DNA of 64,000 nt from Pseudomonadota bacterium. Lineage in GTDB: Bacteria > Pseudomonadota > Alphaproteobacteria > Rhizobiales > Beijerinckiaceae. The stretch's first letter is position 1, and each line of letters opens with the position of its first letter. The stretch spans positions 40,160 to 104,159 of the forward strand of contig JAFAEL010000092.1 in the NCBI GenBank assembly GCA_023423995.1, given 5' to 3'. Made by a program: the position numbers and the translations under genes. Positions 52,971 to 63,887 of the stretch are shown here, one piece after another. The notes beneath the pieces are model-generated. The model did no database searches, was not told the DNA's origin, and saw only the letters and a program-made list of their open reading frames with translations.

Positions 52971-54317
52971 TCAGTTCGGCACGCTCGTGGCTGCCGACTT
53001 CTCGCTCCCGGATGGTGCCGGGGCTGCGGTGTTCTCCGCGCCCTTCCGCACGCCGCGGAGGTAGTCGAACGCCGCGATGAGCTGCTTGTCCTTGGCCGGA
53101 TCCGGCGGAACGTAGGCCGACGAACCGCCCTTCTCCTCGGTGTTCTTGAGATGGCCGCGGAGCCCCGCCTCGCCCTTCGTCTCGTCCTTGCCCTTCAGCT
53201 CATCCGGGATGTCCTGCAGGACCTCCTGGTCGGGGTCGATGCCCTTGGCCTGGATCGAGCGGCCGGACGGCGTGTAGTAGCGCGCCGTGGTGAGGCGGAC
53301 GGCGCCGTTCCCGCCCAGAGGGATCACGGTCTGGACCGAGCCCTTTCCGAAGGAGCGCGTGCCCATGAGGATGGCCCGCTTGTGATCCTGAAGAGCGCCG
53401 GCAACGATTTCCGAAGCCGAGGCCGAGCCGCCATTGATCAACACGACGATCGGCTTGCCCTTCGTCAGGTCGCCGCCCTTGGCGTTGAAGCGCTGGTTCT
53501 CGTCCGAATTGCGCCCACGGGTGGAGACGATCTCTCCACGGTCCAGGAATGCATCCGAGACGAGGATCGCCTGGTCGAGAAGACCGCCCGGATTATTGCG
53601 CAGATCGAGGACGAAGCCTTTCAGCTTGTCCCCGCCGATGTCGGTCGTCAGCTTCTCGATAGCGTTGCGAAGCCCTTCGAAAGTCTGCTCGTTGAACTGG
53701 GTGACGCGCAGGTAGCCGACATCTCCCTCGACCCGCGAACGGACGGGCCGGATGCGGATGATATCGCGGGTCAGCGTGACGGTGATCGGGTCTTTCTGGC
53801 CGGGCCGCTGGAGCTTCAGCCGCACGGGCGTGTTCACCGGGCCGCGCATCTTGTCCACGGCCTGGTTGAGCGTCAGCCCCTGGACCTGATCCTCCTCGAT
53901 CTGGACGATCACGTCGTTCGCCATGATACCCGCACGGGCGGCCGGCGTGTCGTCGATCGGGGTGACGACCTTCACGAGGCCCTCTTCCATCGTGACCTCG
54001 ATGCCGAGGCCGCCGAACTGGCCGCTGGTCTGGACCTGCATGTCCCGGAAGCTCTTCGGGTCCATGTAGGAGGAATGGGGATCGAGCGACGCGAGCATGC
54101 CGTTGATGGCCGACTCGATCAGCTTCGCCTCTTCGGGTTTCTCGACGTAATCCGTCCGGACCTTCTCGAAGACGTCGCCGAACAGCGAGAGCTGCCGATA
54201 GGTCTCGGCCGAAGCCGCGATCGCGCTCGTGCTCGAGAAGAGACGGGTCTGAGTGGTGACCGTGGCCGCACCCGCGCCGATGAGCGCGCCGACCAGAACG
54301 AGAGATACTTTCCGCAT
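52971..54317 (-). CDS. ctpA: C-terminal processing peptidase CtpA (S41 family)
   Basis: Periplasmic serine protease with a PDZ domain, 448 residues. The N-terminal signal/anchor (RKVSLVLVGALIGAGAATV) is followed by a helical region, a PDZ domain (about 85-165; GGLGIEVTMEEGLVKVV) and the S41 catalytic core. Its Ser lies in GGSASASEIVAG (about 300) and its Lys in TRSFGKGSVQT. The ATG at 54317 shares a base with the stop of the upstream envC-like gene (TGATG), so the start is well supported. CtpA proteases trim envelope proteins and wall hydrolases, consistent with that neighbour. Confidence 0.94.
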   Translation of the reverse strand: MRKVSLVLVGALIGAGAATVTTQTRLFSSTSAIAASAETYRQLSLFGDVFEKVRTDYVEKPEEAKLIESAINGMLASLDPHSSYMDPKSFRDMQVQTSGQFGGLGIEVTMEEGLVKVVTPIDDTPAARAGIMANDVIVQIEEDQVQGLTLNQAVDKMRGPVNTPVRLKLQRPGQKDPITVTLTRDIIRIRPVRSRVEGDVGYLRVTQFNEQTFEGLRNAIEKLTTDIGGDKLKGFVLDLRNNPGGLLDQAILVSDAFLDRGEIVSTRGRNSDENQRFNAKGGDLTKGKPIVVLINGGSASASEIVAGALQDHKRAILMGTRSFGKGSVQTVIPLGGNGAVRLTTARYYTPSGRSIQAKGIDPDQEVLQDIPDELKGKDETKGEAGLRGHLKNTEEKGGSSAYVPPDPAKDKQLIAAFDYLRGVRKGAENTAAPAPSGSEKSAATSVPN

Positions 54318-55672
54318 CAGCCGCGAACCCTTCCGCTCGGCGATCTTGCCCACCAGGGACGGGGGTCCACGGACCCGCCATCCTTGCGAAACTCAACATA
54401 GAGAGCAGGGGCGCTACTCTCAACGACGCTCAAGGCCGCAGAGAGGAGGGACGTCTCGCCCATCTGACCGACCGGCTCTCCCGCCAGGACGAACTGCCCA
54501 GTATCGACGTTGATCTGGTCCATCCCGGCGAGGAGGAGATAGTACCCGTCCCCGGCGTTGATGATCAAGAGTCGGCCAAAGGACCGAAACGGTCCCGCAT
54601 AGGACACCCAGCCATCCGCCGGAGCCGTGACAATCCCCCGCGGGCGCGCCGAAATCACGATTCCGCGTGTAGCACCCCCCTGCCCATCGGGAGCCCCGAA
54701 TTCCCTGATCACCGATCCGCTCACCGGAAAAGCCAATGAGTTCTTGGCCCCGGCGAAAGGAACGCGGGGGGCCAGGTGAACGGGATCGCGCGTTCCGGCC
54801 GCGGCAAATCGCTCTCGCACCGCGCTGGCCTGGGCCTCTGCCCGCCGGCGCTCCGCCTCCGTCTCGCGGCGAGCTGCCCCAAGCTCGTCGTCGAGCCTCT
54901 CGACCAAGTCCTTCAGGCTCGTGGCCTCCCGGCCGAGCGCCGCGCTGCGGCTCCGCTCGTCGCGGAGCGATGCTTCTGCCGTGGCGATCTGTTCGCGCCG
55001 GACCCGGACGAGGGCGTCCAGCCGCTCTCCCTCCTGATCGAGAAGTTCGAGTTCCTTTGCGAGCCGCGCCCGATCCGCATTCCCGATCTCCCGGAGCCGG
55101 ACGAGTTCGGCGAGATCGCCGGCGAGGGTCTCGACCTCCTCGCGTAGGCCGGGAACGACCGCGCCGAGCAGGATCGCGCTGCGAAGCGCCGAGAGGATAT
55201 CGTCCGGTTGGATCAAGATGGCTGGCGCGGCACCACGCCCCAGGCGCTGCAGCGCCGCCAGCACCTCGGCGATCACATCGCGCCGGCTCTCGAGCGAGGC
55301 CTTGATGGCCGACTCGCTGCCGGCAATCGCGTCCAGGTTCGCTTCCAGGGCGCGCACCCGCGCTTCCGTCGCCTGCCGCTTCCGGGCAGCCCCGACGAGC
55401 GCGGCCGCAAGCGCCGCACTGTCGGCCCGCAGCGTCTCGACTTCGGATGCAAGCTTCGTGGCGGCTTCATCCGCCTCGGACAGCCGGCGTTCTACCTCGC
55501 GCAGCGCCTCGTCTCGGCGCCTGCGCTCGGCCTCCTTGGCGGCGGCGCGCGATTCGGCTTCCGCCACCGCGGACGCTGCCGGCTGCGCCTCGGCCTGTTC
55601 CAATCCCGTGGGCAAGAGAGCAACGAGCAAGGCTGCGCCGAAAATCCCCTGCAGGCTGGCAGGTCGCATCAC
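54317..55672 (-). CDS. EnvC-like murein hydrolase activator with degenerate LytM domain
   Basis: Periplasmic protein of 451 residues. It has an N-terminal signal sequence (LQGIFGAALLVALLPTGLEQAEA) and a long coiled coil (about 35-290, rich in E, R and A). The C-terminal LytM/M23-like domain (about 325-445) has GIVISARPRGIVTAPADGWV and YYLLLAGMDQINVDTGQ. The zinc ligands of active M23 peptidases (HxxxD and HxH) are replaced, as in E. coli EnvC, so it should activate amidases rather than cut peptidoglycan. Cotranscribed with rlmH upstream (4-nt overlap) and ctpA downstream. Confidence 0.9.
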   Translation of the reverse strand: MMRPASLQGIFGAALLVALLPTGLEQAEAQPAASAVAEAESRAAAKEAERRRRDEALREVERRLSEADEAATKLASEVETLRADSAALAAALVGAARKRQATEARVRALEANLDAIAGSESAIKASLESRRDVIAEVLAALQRLGRGAAPAILIQPDDILSALRSAILLGAVVPGLREEVETLAGDLAELVRLREIGNADRARLAKELELLDQEGERLDALVRVRREQIATAEASLRDERSRSAALGREATSLKDLVERLDDELGAARRETEAERRRAEAQASAVRERFAAAGTRDPVHLAPRVPFAGAKNSLAFPVSGSVIREFGAPDGQGGATRGIVISARPRGIVTAPADGWVSYAGPFRSFGRLLIINAGDGYYLLLAGMDQINVDTGQFVLAGEPVGQMGETSLLSAALSVVESSAPALYVEFRKDGGSVDPRPWWARSPSGRVRG

Positions 55673-56160
55673 TCTCCGCCGGGTTCCCCGCGATGGTATG
55701 GATGCCCGGCCAGGATCGTCAAAGCGCGGTAGATCTGCTCGGCAGCCAGCACGCGGACGATCTGGTGCGGCAAGGTCAGCTGACCAAACGACATCAGGAG
55801 ATCCGCCCGGCGGCGGAGCGACTCGTCGAGCCCGTCGGGCCCGCCGATGATGAAGGATACGGAATGGCCCCCATCACGCCAAGCGCGCAGGCGGGCGGCG
55901 AAATCGTTGCTCGTGAGAGGAGGGGCACGCTCATCGAGGACGACCAGCCTCGTGCCCTCGCCTTTCGCCAGGATCGCGGCAGCCTCCGCGGAGACCCGCT
56001 CCGGGGCGCTGCGCGCCCGCGCCTCCGGCAGTTCGGCGATCGTCAGGGCGCTAGCCCCCAGGCTGCGCCCGAGAGCCTCCGCCCGCTGCCGATAGCGCTC
56101 GACGAGTTCACGCTCCGGACCGCTCTTGAGGCGGCCGACCGCAAGGATCTGCAGCCTCAC
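55669..56160 (-). CDS. rlmH: 23S rRNA (pseudouridine(1915)-N(3))-methyltransferase
   Basis: SPOUT-class methyltransferase acting on helix 69 of 23S rRNA. The 163-residue protein starts MRLQILAVGRLKSGPERELV, and the knot region contains VSFIIGGPDGLDESLRRRAD and LTLPHQIVRVLAAEQIYRA. It starts 18 nt after the rsfS stop and overlaps the envC-like gene by 4 nt. Confidence 0.95.
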   Translation of the reverse strand: MRLQILAVGRLKSGPERELVERYRQRAEALGRSLGASALTIAELPEARARSAPERVSAEAAAILAKGEGTRLVVLDERAPPLTSNDFAARLRAWRDGGHSVSFIIGGPDGLDESLRRRADLLMSFGQLTLPHQIVRVLAAEQIYRALTILAGHPYHRGEPGGE

Positions 56161-56178
56161 AACATGGACCGGAGCAGG

Positions 56179-56649
56179 TTAGCCGGCGGCGCGCTCGCTC
56201 GGACGATCCGCGCCCCACATCTTCTCAAGATTGTAGAAGCCGCGGACCTCAGGCCGGAAGATATGGACGATGATGTCGCCCGCATCGATCAGCACCCAGT
56301 CGCAAGCGGGGAAGCCTTCGACCCGAACCCGGCCAAAGCCGTTATCCTTGAAGGCCTGGATGAGGCGTTCGGCGATGGACCCGACGTGCCGATTCGAGCG
56401 TCCCGAGGTGATGATCATCGCGTCAGCGATGGACGTCCTGCCGACGAGATCGATCTCGACCGTTTCCTCGGCTTTCATGTCCTCGAGGCAGGCCCGCGCC
56501 ACCGAGATGATGCTCTCGCCTGCCGAAGGCTCAGCTGCGGCGACGAGGTGAAGCGGAGCAATATCCGCCTCGCGGATAGAAACGTGATCCAGTGCCCAAT
56601 CTCCTAGGCGTCCTCCAAGACATTGAGGCCCAAAGTCTTGACGCCGCAT
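56179..56649 (-). CDS. rsfS: Ribosomal silencing factor RsfS
   Basis: Binds ribosomal protein uL14 and blocks subunit joining in starvation. The core DUF143 domain (EIDLVGRTSIADAMIITSG, ACDWVLIDAGDIIVHIFRPE, FYNLEKMWGAD) is complete. The start is uncertain. I give the ATG at 56649; an ATG at 56691 would overlap nadD by 14 nt. The only good ribosome-binding sequence, TAGGAG, lies 8 nt before an in-frame CTG at 56592. The N-terminus of the family is variable, so conservation does not decide. Confidence 0.9.
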   Translation of the reverse strand: MRRQDFGPQCLGGRLGDWALDHVSIREADIAPLHLVAAAEPSAGESIISVARACLEDMKAEETVEIDLVGRTSIADAMIITSGRSNRHVGSIAERLIQAFKDNGFGRVRVEGFPACDWVLIDAGDIIVHIFRPEVRGFYNLEKMWGADRPSERAAG

Positions 56650-56677
56650 CAAGAAAATAATGCGACAGCGCGAGTTT

Positions 56678-57307
56678 TCAACGGCAATCAAGCGTTTTCA
56701 GGAGCTTATCCCTGAGGGCAGTGGATGACAGGTTCGATCGCGGACCTTCGATGAAGGCCCAGGCCGGCGCCGGACGCTCCGCGAATGTTCGGGGCGAAAC
56801 CCTGTCGCCCGCAAGCGTTCGGGCTGCCCTACCCCGCAGGGCGGGAAGCGTCCACCCCGGCCTGTCGACCACGGCGACGGGCACCAGCGAGGCGATTTCG
56901 CGCCAAGCCCGCCAACGATGCAGCCCCGCGAAGCTGTCCGCGCCGAGGATATAGACGAATCGGACGCCCGGGCATCGCCCCACGAGGAACCGGACCGTTT
57001 CCACCGTGTAGCGCGCGCCCAGCACCGCCTCGAAATCAGTCACCACCATGCGGGGATGGCGCGCGATCCGGCGCGTCGCCTCGAGCCGCTCCTGCGGCGA
57101 CGGGAGCCGGCTTCTGTCCTTGAGAGGATTTCCTGGCCCCACGATCCACCAGACGCGGTCGAGATGCAGGCGCCGTAGGGCGAGCAGCGCGACATGCCGG
57201 TGCCCCGCATGCGGCGGATCGAAGCTCCCGCCATAGAGCCCGATCCACATGCCGGGCGCATGTGGCGGGAGGCGGATCAACCCGCCCCCGCGTCGGCCGT
57301 GATGCAT
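56678..57307 (-). CDS. nadD: Nicotinate-nucleotide adenylyltransferase
   Basis: Makes deamido-NAD from nicotinate mononucleotide and ATP. The product is 209 residues, with the nucleotidyltransferase motif GLYGGSFDPPHAGHRHVA (HxGH), FVYILGADSFAGLHRWRAW and the ISSTxxR-like SNLSSTALRDK near the C-terminus. The ATG at 57307 shares a base with the proA stop (TGATG). A second Met 19 codons in, just before GLYGGSF, is an alternative. Confidence 0.94.
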   Translation of the reverse strand: MHHGRRGGGLIRLPPHAPGMWIGLYGGSFDPPHAGHRHVALLALRRLHLDRVWWIVGPGNPLKDRSRLPSPQERLEATRRIARHPRMVVTDFEAVLGARYTVETVRFLVGRCPGVRFVYILGADSFAGLHRWRAWREIASLVPVAVVDRPGWTLPALRGRAARTLAGDRVSPRTFAERPAPAWAFIEGPRSNLSSTALRDKLLKTLDCR

Positions 57308-58620
57308 CAGGGCCGGATCTGACCCGAGCCGCGGACGCGATACTTGAACGAGGTCAGCTGCTCGACCCCGACCGGTCCGCGCGCATGCATGCGGCCCGTC
57401 GCGATGCCGATCTCCGCCCCGAACCCGAACTCGCCGCCATCGGCGAATTGGGTCGAGGCGTTGTGCAGGACGATCGCGGAATCGACCTCGGCCAGGAAGC
57501 GCTCGGCAGCGCCCGCATCTTCCGTCAGGATCGCGTCCGTGTGATGCGAGCCATAGCGGGCGATGTGGCCGAGCGCTCCGTCGAGCCCGTCCACGACACG
57601 ACACGAGATGATGGCGTCCAGGTACTCGGTCGCCCAATCCGCCTCGCTCGCTGGGATGATGCGGGAATCCGCGGCACGCGCAGCCTCGTCACCCCGTACC
57701 TCGCAACCCGCGTCCAGCAGCGCCGTCACCAGGGGCCGGAGATGCGTCACGGCCGCTTCCCGGTCCACCAGCAGCGTCTCGGCCGCCCCGCAGACGCCGG
57801 TCCGGCGCAGCTTGGAATTGAGGAGGACCGACCTCGCCATGTCGGGATCGGCGGAGGCCTGCACGTAGACGTGATTGACACCCTCGAGATGCGCGAAGAC
57901 CGGCACCCGTGCATCGGCCTGGACCCGCTCGACGAGGCCTCGCCCGCCGCGCGGCACGATCACGTCGATCGAGCCGCCAAGCCCCGTCAGCATCAGGCCG
58001 ACGGCGTCCCGGTCACGGACCGGGACCAGCTGGATGGCATCGGCCGGCAGGCCGGCCTGGGCGATCCCCTCCGACATCGCGGCCGCGATGGCGGACGAGG
58101 TCCGGAAACTCTCCGATCCCGCTCGCAGGATGGCGGCGTTGCCGGCCATGAGGCAGAGCGCGCCCGCATCCGCGGTCACGTTGGGCCGGCTCTCGAAGAT
58201 GACGCCGACGACGCCGAGCGGTGTCGAGACGCGCTCGATCCTGAGCCCGTTCGGCCGCTCGAAACTCGCAAGCACGCGCCCGACCGGATCGGGCAGGTTC
58301 GCGATGTCCTCGACGGCCTTTGCGATGGCTTCGACACGAGCGGGATCGAGCATCAACCGATCGACGAACGAGTTGGGTCGCCCCGCAGCCCGCGCATCGG
58401 CGAGGTCGAGCGCGTTCTGGGCGAGGATCACCCGCTCCGCCTTGCGGATGGCGTCGGCCACCGCGAGGAGCCCGCGACGCTTCTCCTCCGTCGAGGCGAG
58501 CGCAAGCCGGTGCGACGCCGCCCGGGCCCGCCGGCCGATATCGGCCATGAGTTCGACGAGCGGCGGCTCCCCCGCGCGGGACGGCAAGTCGGTCCGGTCG
58601 GCGGTGATGGCGGCGCTCAT
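57307..58620 (-). CDS. proA: Glutamate-5-semialdehyde dehydrogenase (gamma-glutamyl phosphate reductase)
   Basis: Second enzyme of proline synthesis, NADPH dependent. About 437 residues from the ATG at 58620. Family segments include [46 protein letters not shown] and the catalytic Cys region [15 protein letters not shown]. Unlike the usual proBA order, proB is separated by an opposite-strand DUF72 gene, so proA must be expressed from the 74-base divergent gap or by long read-through. Confidence 0.95.
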   Translation of the reverse strand: MSAAITADRTDLPSRAGEPPLVELMADIGRRARAASHRLALASTEEKRRGLLAVADAIRKAERVILAQNALDLADARAAGRPNSFVDRLMLDPARVEAIAKAVEDIANLPDPVGRVLASFERPNGLRIERVSTPLGVVGVIFESRPNVTADAGALCLMAGNAAILRAGSESFRTSSAIAAAMSEGIAQAGLPADAIQLVPVRDRDAVGLMLTGLGGSIDVIVPRGGRGLVERVQADARVPVFAHLEGVNHVYVQASADPDMARSVLLNSKLRRTGVCGAAETLLVDREAAVTHLRPLVTALLDAGCEVRGDEAARAADSRIIPASEADWATEYLDAIISCRVVDGLDGALGHIARYGSHHTDAILTEDAGAAERFLAEVDSAIVLHNASTQFADGGEFGFGAEIGIATGRMHARGPVGVEQLTSFKYRVRGSGQIRP

Positions 58621-58694
58621 GTCTCGGGAACCTTGTGACGATACCGGCGATCTTACCTGCCCGGCCTGGCGCACGCCACATCCAGGGAGGAGGA

Positions 58695-59423
58695 ATGCCG
58701 GCCAAGAGCTACATCGGGACCTCGGGCTGGCATTACGAGTCCTGGCTAGGGCCCTTCTACCCAGATCGCTATCCGAAGCCGAAGCTGCTCGCGTTCTACG
58801 CGGGCGTGTTCTCGGCGACCGAGATCAACCTGTCCTTCTATCGGCTGCCCACCGAGGCAGCTGTCGCGTGCTGGCGCGACACCACGCCGGACGATTTCAT
58901 CTTCGCCTGGAAAGCGCACCGCGTGATCACGCATTACCGCCGGCTCACGAATCCCGAGGAGCCGATCGCGAACGTTCTCGGCCGTATGGGCGGCCTCGGG
59001 CGGAAGGGTGGTCCCGTGCTGTTCCAGCTCCCGCCCCGCTTCAAGGCCAACCGGGAGCGGCTCGCCTCCTTCATCGACGCCCTCCCCAAGGGCGGACGCT
59101 ACGTCTTCGAGTTCCGCGATCCGAGCTGGTACGAGGACCCGGTCCTCAGTGTCTTGCGCGACACCGGCTGCGCACTCTGCATCTCGGACCATGCGCATGC
59201 GCCGGCGCCGTGGGTAGCCACCGCCGACTTTGTCTATGTCCGCGGACACGGCCCGAGCGGGCGCTACCACGGCAGCTACGACGACGAGGCCCTGGCCGAC
59301 TGGGCGCGCCACATCGCGGCATGGCGGCAGGAGAGCCGCGACGTCTTCTCGTTCTTCGACAACGACATCAAGGCGGCAGCGCCGGCGGATGCGCAGCGCC
59401 TCGCAGCGCTCACGCTGCCGTAG
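58695..59423 (+). CDS. DUF72 family protein
   Basis: TIM-barrel-like DUF72 protein of 242 residues, function unknown. It starts [19 protein letters not shown] and contains [20 protein letters not shown], the conserved [13 protein letters not shown] and [25 protein letters not shown] sequence just before the ATG at 58695 is a very strong ribosome-binding site. It lies on the strand opposite the proline operon, between proB and proA, and its last 14 nt overlap the proB stop. Confidence 0.9.
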   Translation: MPAKSYIGTSGWHYESWLGPFYPDRYPKPKLLAFYAGVFSATEINLSFYRLPTEAAVACWRDTTPDDFIFAWKAHRVITHYRRLTNPEEPIANVLGRMGGLGRKGGPVLFQLPPRFKANRERLASFIDALPKGGRYVFEFRDPSWYEDPVLSVLRDTGCALCISDHAHAPAPWVATADFVYVRGHGPSGRYHGSYDDEALADWARHIAAWRQESRDVFSFFDNDIKAAAPADAQRLAALTLP

Positions 59424-60561
59424 CCGTGTCCGGGCCGCGCAGGCTCGTCGCGATCGCCAGATCGTCCCGGTGGATCATCTCGGCGCGACCCGGGTAACCG
59501 AGGATCGCCTCGATCTCGCGACTGGACCGGCCGACGATGCGCATGGCTTCCTCGGCATCATAGGCGACGAGGCCCCGGCCAAGCACGATTCCGGTCGCCC
59601 CGCGAACCAGCACGGCATCGCCGCGCGAAAAGGCGCCCTCGATCGCCGTTACGCCGACGGGCAGGAGGCTCGCTCCCCCGAGCAGCGCCCGCTCGGCGCC
59701 GGCATCCACGACGAGAACACCCTTGGTCTCGAGCGCCCCAGCGATCCAGGTCTTCCGGGCCGTCGCGGGCGAGGAGGAGGTAAGGAACCAGGTGCAGCGG
59801 CCGCCCTCCTGCACGCGGCGCAGCGGGTTCTTGGAGCGGCCGTCCGCGATCAGCATATGCGTGCCGCCGGAGGTCGCGATCTTGCCGGCATCGATCTTGG
59901 TCCGCATGCCGCCGCGGGAGAGGTTCGAGGCGGCCTCGCCGGCCATGGCCTCGATCTCCGGCGTGATCTGCCGGACGAGGGGGATGTGCTGCGCGGCCGG
60001 ATCGGCGGCCGGCGGCGCCGTGTAGAGGCCGTCGATGTCGGAGAACAGGATCAGGAGGTCCGCGCCGATCATGGTCGCGACGCGCGCACCGAGGCGGTCG
60101 TTGTCGCCGTAGCGGATCTCGCTGGTCGCCACCGTGTCGTTCTCGTTCACGACCGGCACCGCGCGCATCTCGAGCAACTTCGAGAGGGTCGCGCGACCAT
60201 TGAGGTAGCGCCGGCGCTCCTCCGTGTCGGAGAGGGTCAGCAGGATCTGCCCCGCCGTGATGCCGTGATGCGCGAGCACCTCGGACCATGTCCTGGCGAG
60301 CGCGATCTGGCCGACGGCCGCCGCCGCCTGGCTCTCCTCCAGCTTGAGGGCGCCGGTTCCCAGCCCGAGGACGCTGCGCCCCAGCGCGATCGCTCCCGAT
60401 GAGACCACGAGAACGTCCGCCCCGCGGCCATGCAGTTCGGCAAGATCCTCGGCGAGCGCGGCGAGCCAGGCGTGATTGAGCCGCCCGCGCACCCGGTCGA
60501 CGAGAAGCGCCGAGCCGACCTTGACGACCACGCGCCGGAACTGGGTGAGGGAGGGGATCAT
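59410..60561 (-). CDS. proB: Glutamate 5-kinase with PUA domain
   Basis: First enzyme of proline synthesis, phosphorylating glutamate and feedback-inhibited by proline. The 383-residue protein has an amino-acid kinase domain (about 8-265; [59 protein letters not shown]) and a C-terminal PUA domain (about 285-365). The ATG at 60561 overlaps the stop of an upstream vapC by 4 nt, an unusual coupling of a housekeeping gene to a toxin-antitoxin module. Confidence 0.95.
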   Translation of the reverse strand: MIPSLTQFRRVVVKVGSALLVDRVRGRLNHAWLAALAEDLAELHGRGADVLVVSSGAIALGRSVLGLGTGALKLEESQAAAAVGQIALARTWSEVLAHHGITAGQILLTLSDTEERRRYLNGRATLSKLLEMRAVPVVNENDTVATSEIRYGDNDRLGARVATMIGADLLILFSDIDGLYTAPPAADPAAQHIPLVRQITPEIEAMAGEAASNLSRGGMRTKIDAGKIATSGGTHMLIADGRSKNPLRRVQEGGRCTWFLTSSSPATARKTWIAGALETKGVLVVDAGAERALLGGASLLPVGVTAIEGAFSRGDAVLVRGATGIVLGRGLVAYDAEEAMRIVGRSSREIEAILGYPGRAEMIHRDDLAIATSLRGPDTATAA

Positions 60562-60953
60562 GCGAGGGCGGACACGATGTCGGTCTGGCTGAAGTCCTCG
60601 CCCTTATACAGAAGCGGGATGCCGTGCACCTTTGCGACTGCATACGACATGCAGTCGCCGAAATTGAGCTTGGCCGGATGGCCCCGACCCCGCCCGTAGC
60701 GGCGGAAGGCCTCAGCGGCGACGTCCGCCATCGCGGGTGTGAAGTCGATGACGCGGAGGCCGCCGCCAACCAAGGAGCTCATCAGAAGGTCGAGATCAGC
60801 GTCCGACAGCACCTTCGACAGCACCATCTTCGTCTCGAGCAGAGACGGCGCACCCATGACCGAGTTGCCCTCCGCGAGAAGGTTGCCCAACCGTTCGCTG
60901 TCGGGCTCCTCCTTGACCGTTGCGACGATCGCGGACGCGTCGACGGCGATCAC
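60558..60953 (-). CDS. vapC: VapC-family PIN-domain ribonuclease toxin (second, intact pair)
   Basis: PIN-domain toxin of 131 residues starting at a GTG that overlaps the vapB stop (GTGA). The expected acidic metal ligands are present: Asp5 (VDASAI), Glu40 (SLLETK), Asp100 (NFGDC) and Asp120/Asp125 (KGEDFSQTD). It probably cleaves tRNA or rRNA when freed from VapB. Its stop overlaps the proB start (ATGA), placing the module inside the obgE-proB transcription unit. Confidence 0.9.
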   Translation of the reverse strand: MIAVDASAIVATVKEEPDSERLGNLLAEGNSVMGAPSLLETKMVLSKVLSDADLDLLMSSLVGGGLRVIDFTPAMADVAAEAFRRYGRGRGHPAKLNFGDCMSYAVAKVHGIPLLYKGEDFSQTDIVSALA

Positions 60954-61237
60954 TTCGGCAGCCCGTTCTCGTCGTACATCCAGGACTCGTCCCAATCGGC
61001 GTCCGGTTTGATGTGCGCCCGCGCCCTCCTCACGGCGGCCATGATGGCATCGGATCTCCGGCGGGCCTCAGGGGTGAGGCCAGGCGCATCGGGGGGAGCT
61101 GCGGTCACTGCCTCTTCCTCGTAGCGTCGGAGGGCGTCCTCTACGACCCGTGTGGTGGTCTGGCCCAGAGCTTCCGCGAGTCTGGCCGCCCGCTCGACGG
61201 CCTCGTCACTGCGAATATTCAGCTGACGCTGCGCCAT
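60950..61237 (-). CDS. vapB: VapB-family antitoxin (second pair)
   Basis: Antitoxin of 95 residues. The N-terminal DNA-binding segment (MAQRQLNIRSDEAVERAARL, then TTTRVVEDALRRYEEE) is of the Rv0623-like type. An acidic, Pro/Trp-containing C-terminal tail ([16 protein letters not shown]) should cover the toxin active site. It lies 50 nt after obgE on the same strand and is overlapped with vapC. Confidence 0.87.
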   Translation of the reverse strand: MAQRQLNIRSDEAVERAARLAEALGQTTTRVVEDALRRYEEEAVTAAPPDAPGLTPEARRRSDAIMAAVRRARAHIKPDADWDESWMYDENGLPK

Positions 61238-61287
61238 ATGCTAGCTCCGTCGGGGAAGACGCTAGCACGCGCCTCGGGGACAACCAA

Positions 61288-63028
<1,741 letters not shown>

Positions 63029-63088
63029 TGTCCTGCTCCGATCCTGAAGGGCTGCCCGGCTGCGCCGGGGGTGGAGCCCAAACGACTA

Positions 63089-63114
63089 GGGGGAGGTGGT
63101 CTCCCACCTCCCCC
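63089..63114 (-). terminator. Hairpin terminator after rpmA
   Basis: A perfect 11-bp inverted repeat (GGGGGAGGTGG / CCACCTCCCCC) with a 4-nt loop lies about 95 nt after the rpmA stop and 60 nt before the GNAT start. It likely ends or attenuates the rplU-rpmA transcript. The T-run is absent. Confidence 0.6.
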
Positions 63115-63208
63115 TTGGATCGAAGCTCGGCCGTTTACGGGCCTGTCTGGAGCTTCTTCCGCCGGTTCCGTGGGAACATCGGCGGAGCTCCAGTTGGACT
63201 CTCCGCCG

Positions 63209-63475
63209 TTACTCTGCCGCCTCTTGGGCGGGAATGACCGCTACGAAAGCTCGGCCGGCTTTCGTGAGGAATCGGACGCGGCCGGTCGTGGTCGCGAAGA
63301 TCGTATGATCCTTGCCCATGCCGACATTGGCGCCGGGATGCCATTTGGTGCCGCGCTGACGAATGATGATGTTGCCGGCGATGACGCGCTCATCACCGAA
63401 CTTCTTGACGCCGAGACGACGGCCGTCGGAGTCGCGGCCGTTGCGGGACGAACCGCCTGCCTTTTTATGTGCCAT
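63209..63475 (-). CDS. rpmA: 50S ribosomal protein L27
   Basis: Large-subunit protein near the peptidyl-transferase centre, 88 residues. It begins directly [16 protein letters not shown], so no Firmicutes-type N-terminal cleavage is needed, and contains [26 protein letters not shown]. The ATG at 63475 is chosen for this conserved N-terminus. It follows rplU by 28 nt, the standard pair. Confidence 0.97.
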   Translation of the reverse strand: MAHKKAGGSSRNGRDSDGRRLGVKKFGDERVIAGNIIIRQRGTKWHPGANVGMGKDHTIFATTTGRVRFLTKAGRAFVAVIPAQEAAE

Positions 63476-63503
63476 GACGCGTGTTCCTGAACTTGTTCCG
63501 AGG

Positions 63504-63887
63504 TTACTCGGCCGAGGCCGATTCGGCCAGGGCCGGCTCCGAAGCCGCAACCGCCGGGGCGGCGAGCGTCTTCCCGTTCAGCGTGAAGGAGCCGATCCGC
63601 ACGACCGTGAGGTCCTGCCGGTGGCCGCGCTTGCGGCGCGAATTCTGGCGGCGGCGCTTCTTGAAGGCGATCACCTTCGGGCCGCGCGTCTGCTCGACGA
63701 TGGTCCCGGCGACGGTCGCGCCGGCAACCGCCGGGGCGCCGACCTCGACGCCGCCCTCGTGCGCGAGCGTGAGAACCTGGTCGAAGGTCACGTCAGTGCC
63801 GGCCTCGCCCGCGAGGGTGGCGACCTGGATGACGTCATTGGCGGCGACGCGGTACTGCTTGCCGCCGGTCTTGATCACTGCGAACAT
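63504..63887 (-). CDS. rplU: 50S ribosomal protein L21
   Basis: 23S rRNA-binding protein, 127 residues. The family start [20 protein letters not shown] and the basic [23 protein letters not shown] segment are clear. An Ala/Glu-rich C-terminal extension of about 25 residues after the conserved core is common in alphaproteobacteria. The promoter should lie in the last ~110 bases of the window; none was recognised. Confidence 0.97.
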   Translation of the reverse strand: MFAVIKTGGKQYRVAANDVIQVATLAGEAGTDVTFDQVLTLAHEGGVEVGAPAVAGATVAGTIVEQTRGPKVIAFKKRRRQNSRRKRGHRQDLTVVRIGSFTLNGKTLAAPAVAASEPALAESASAE

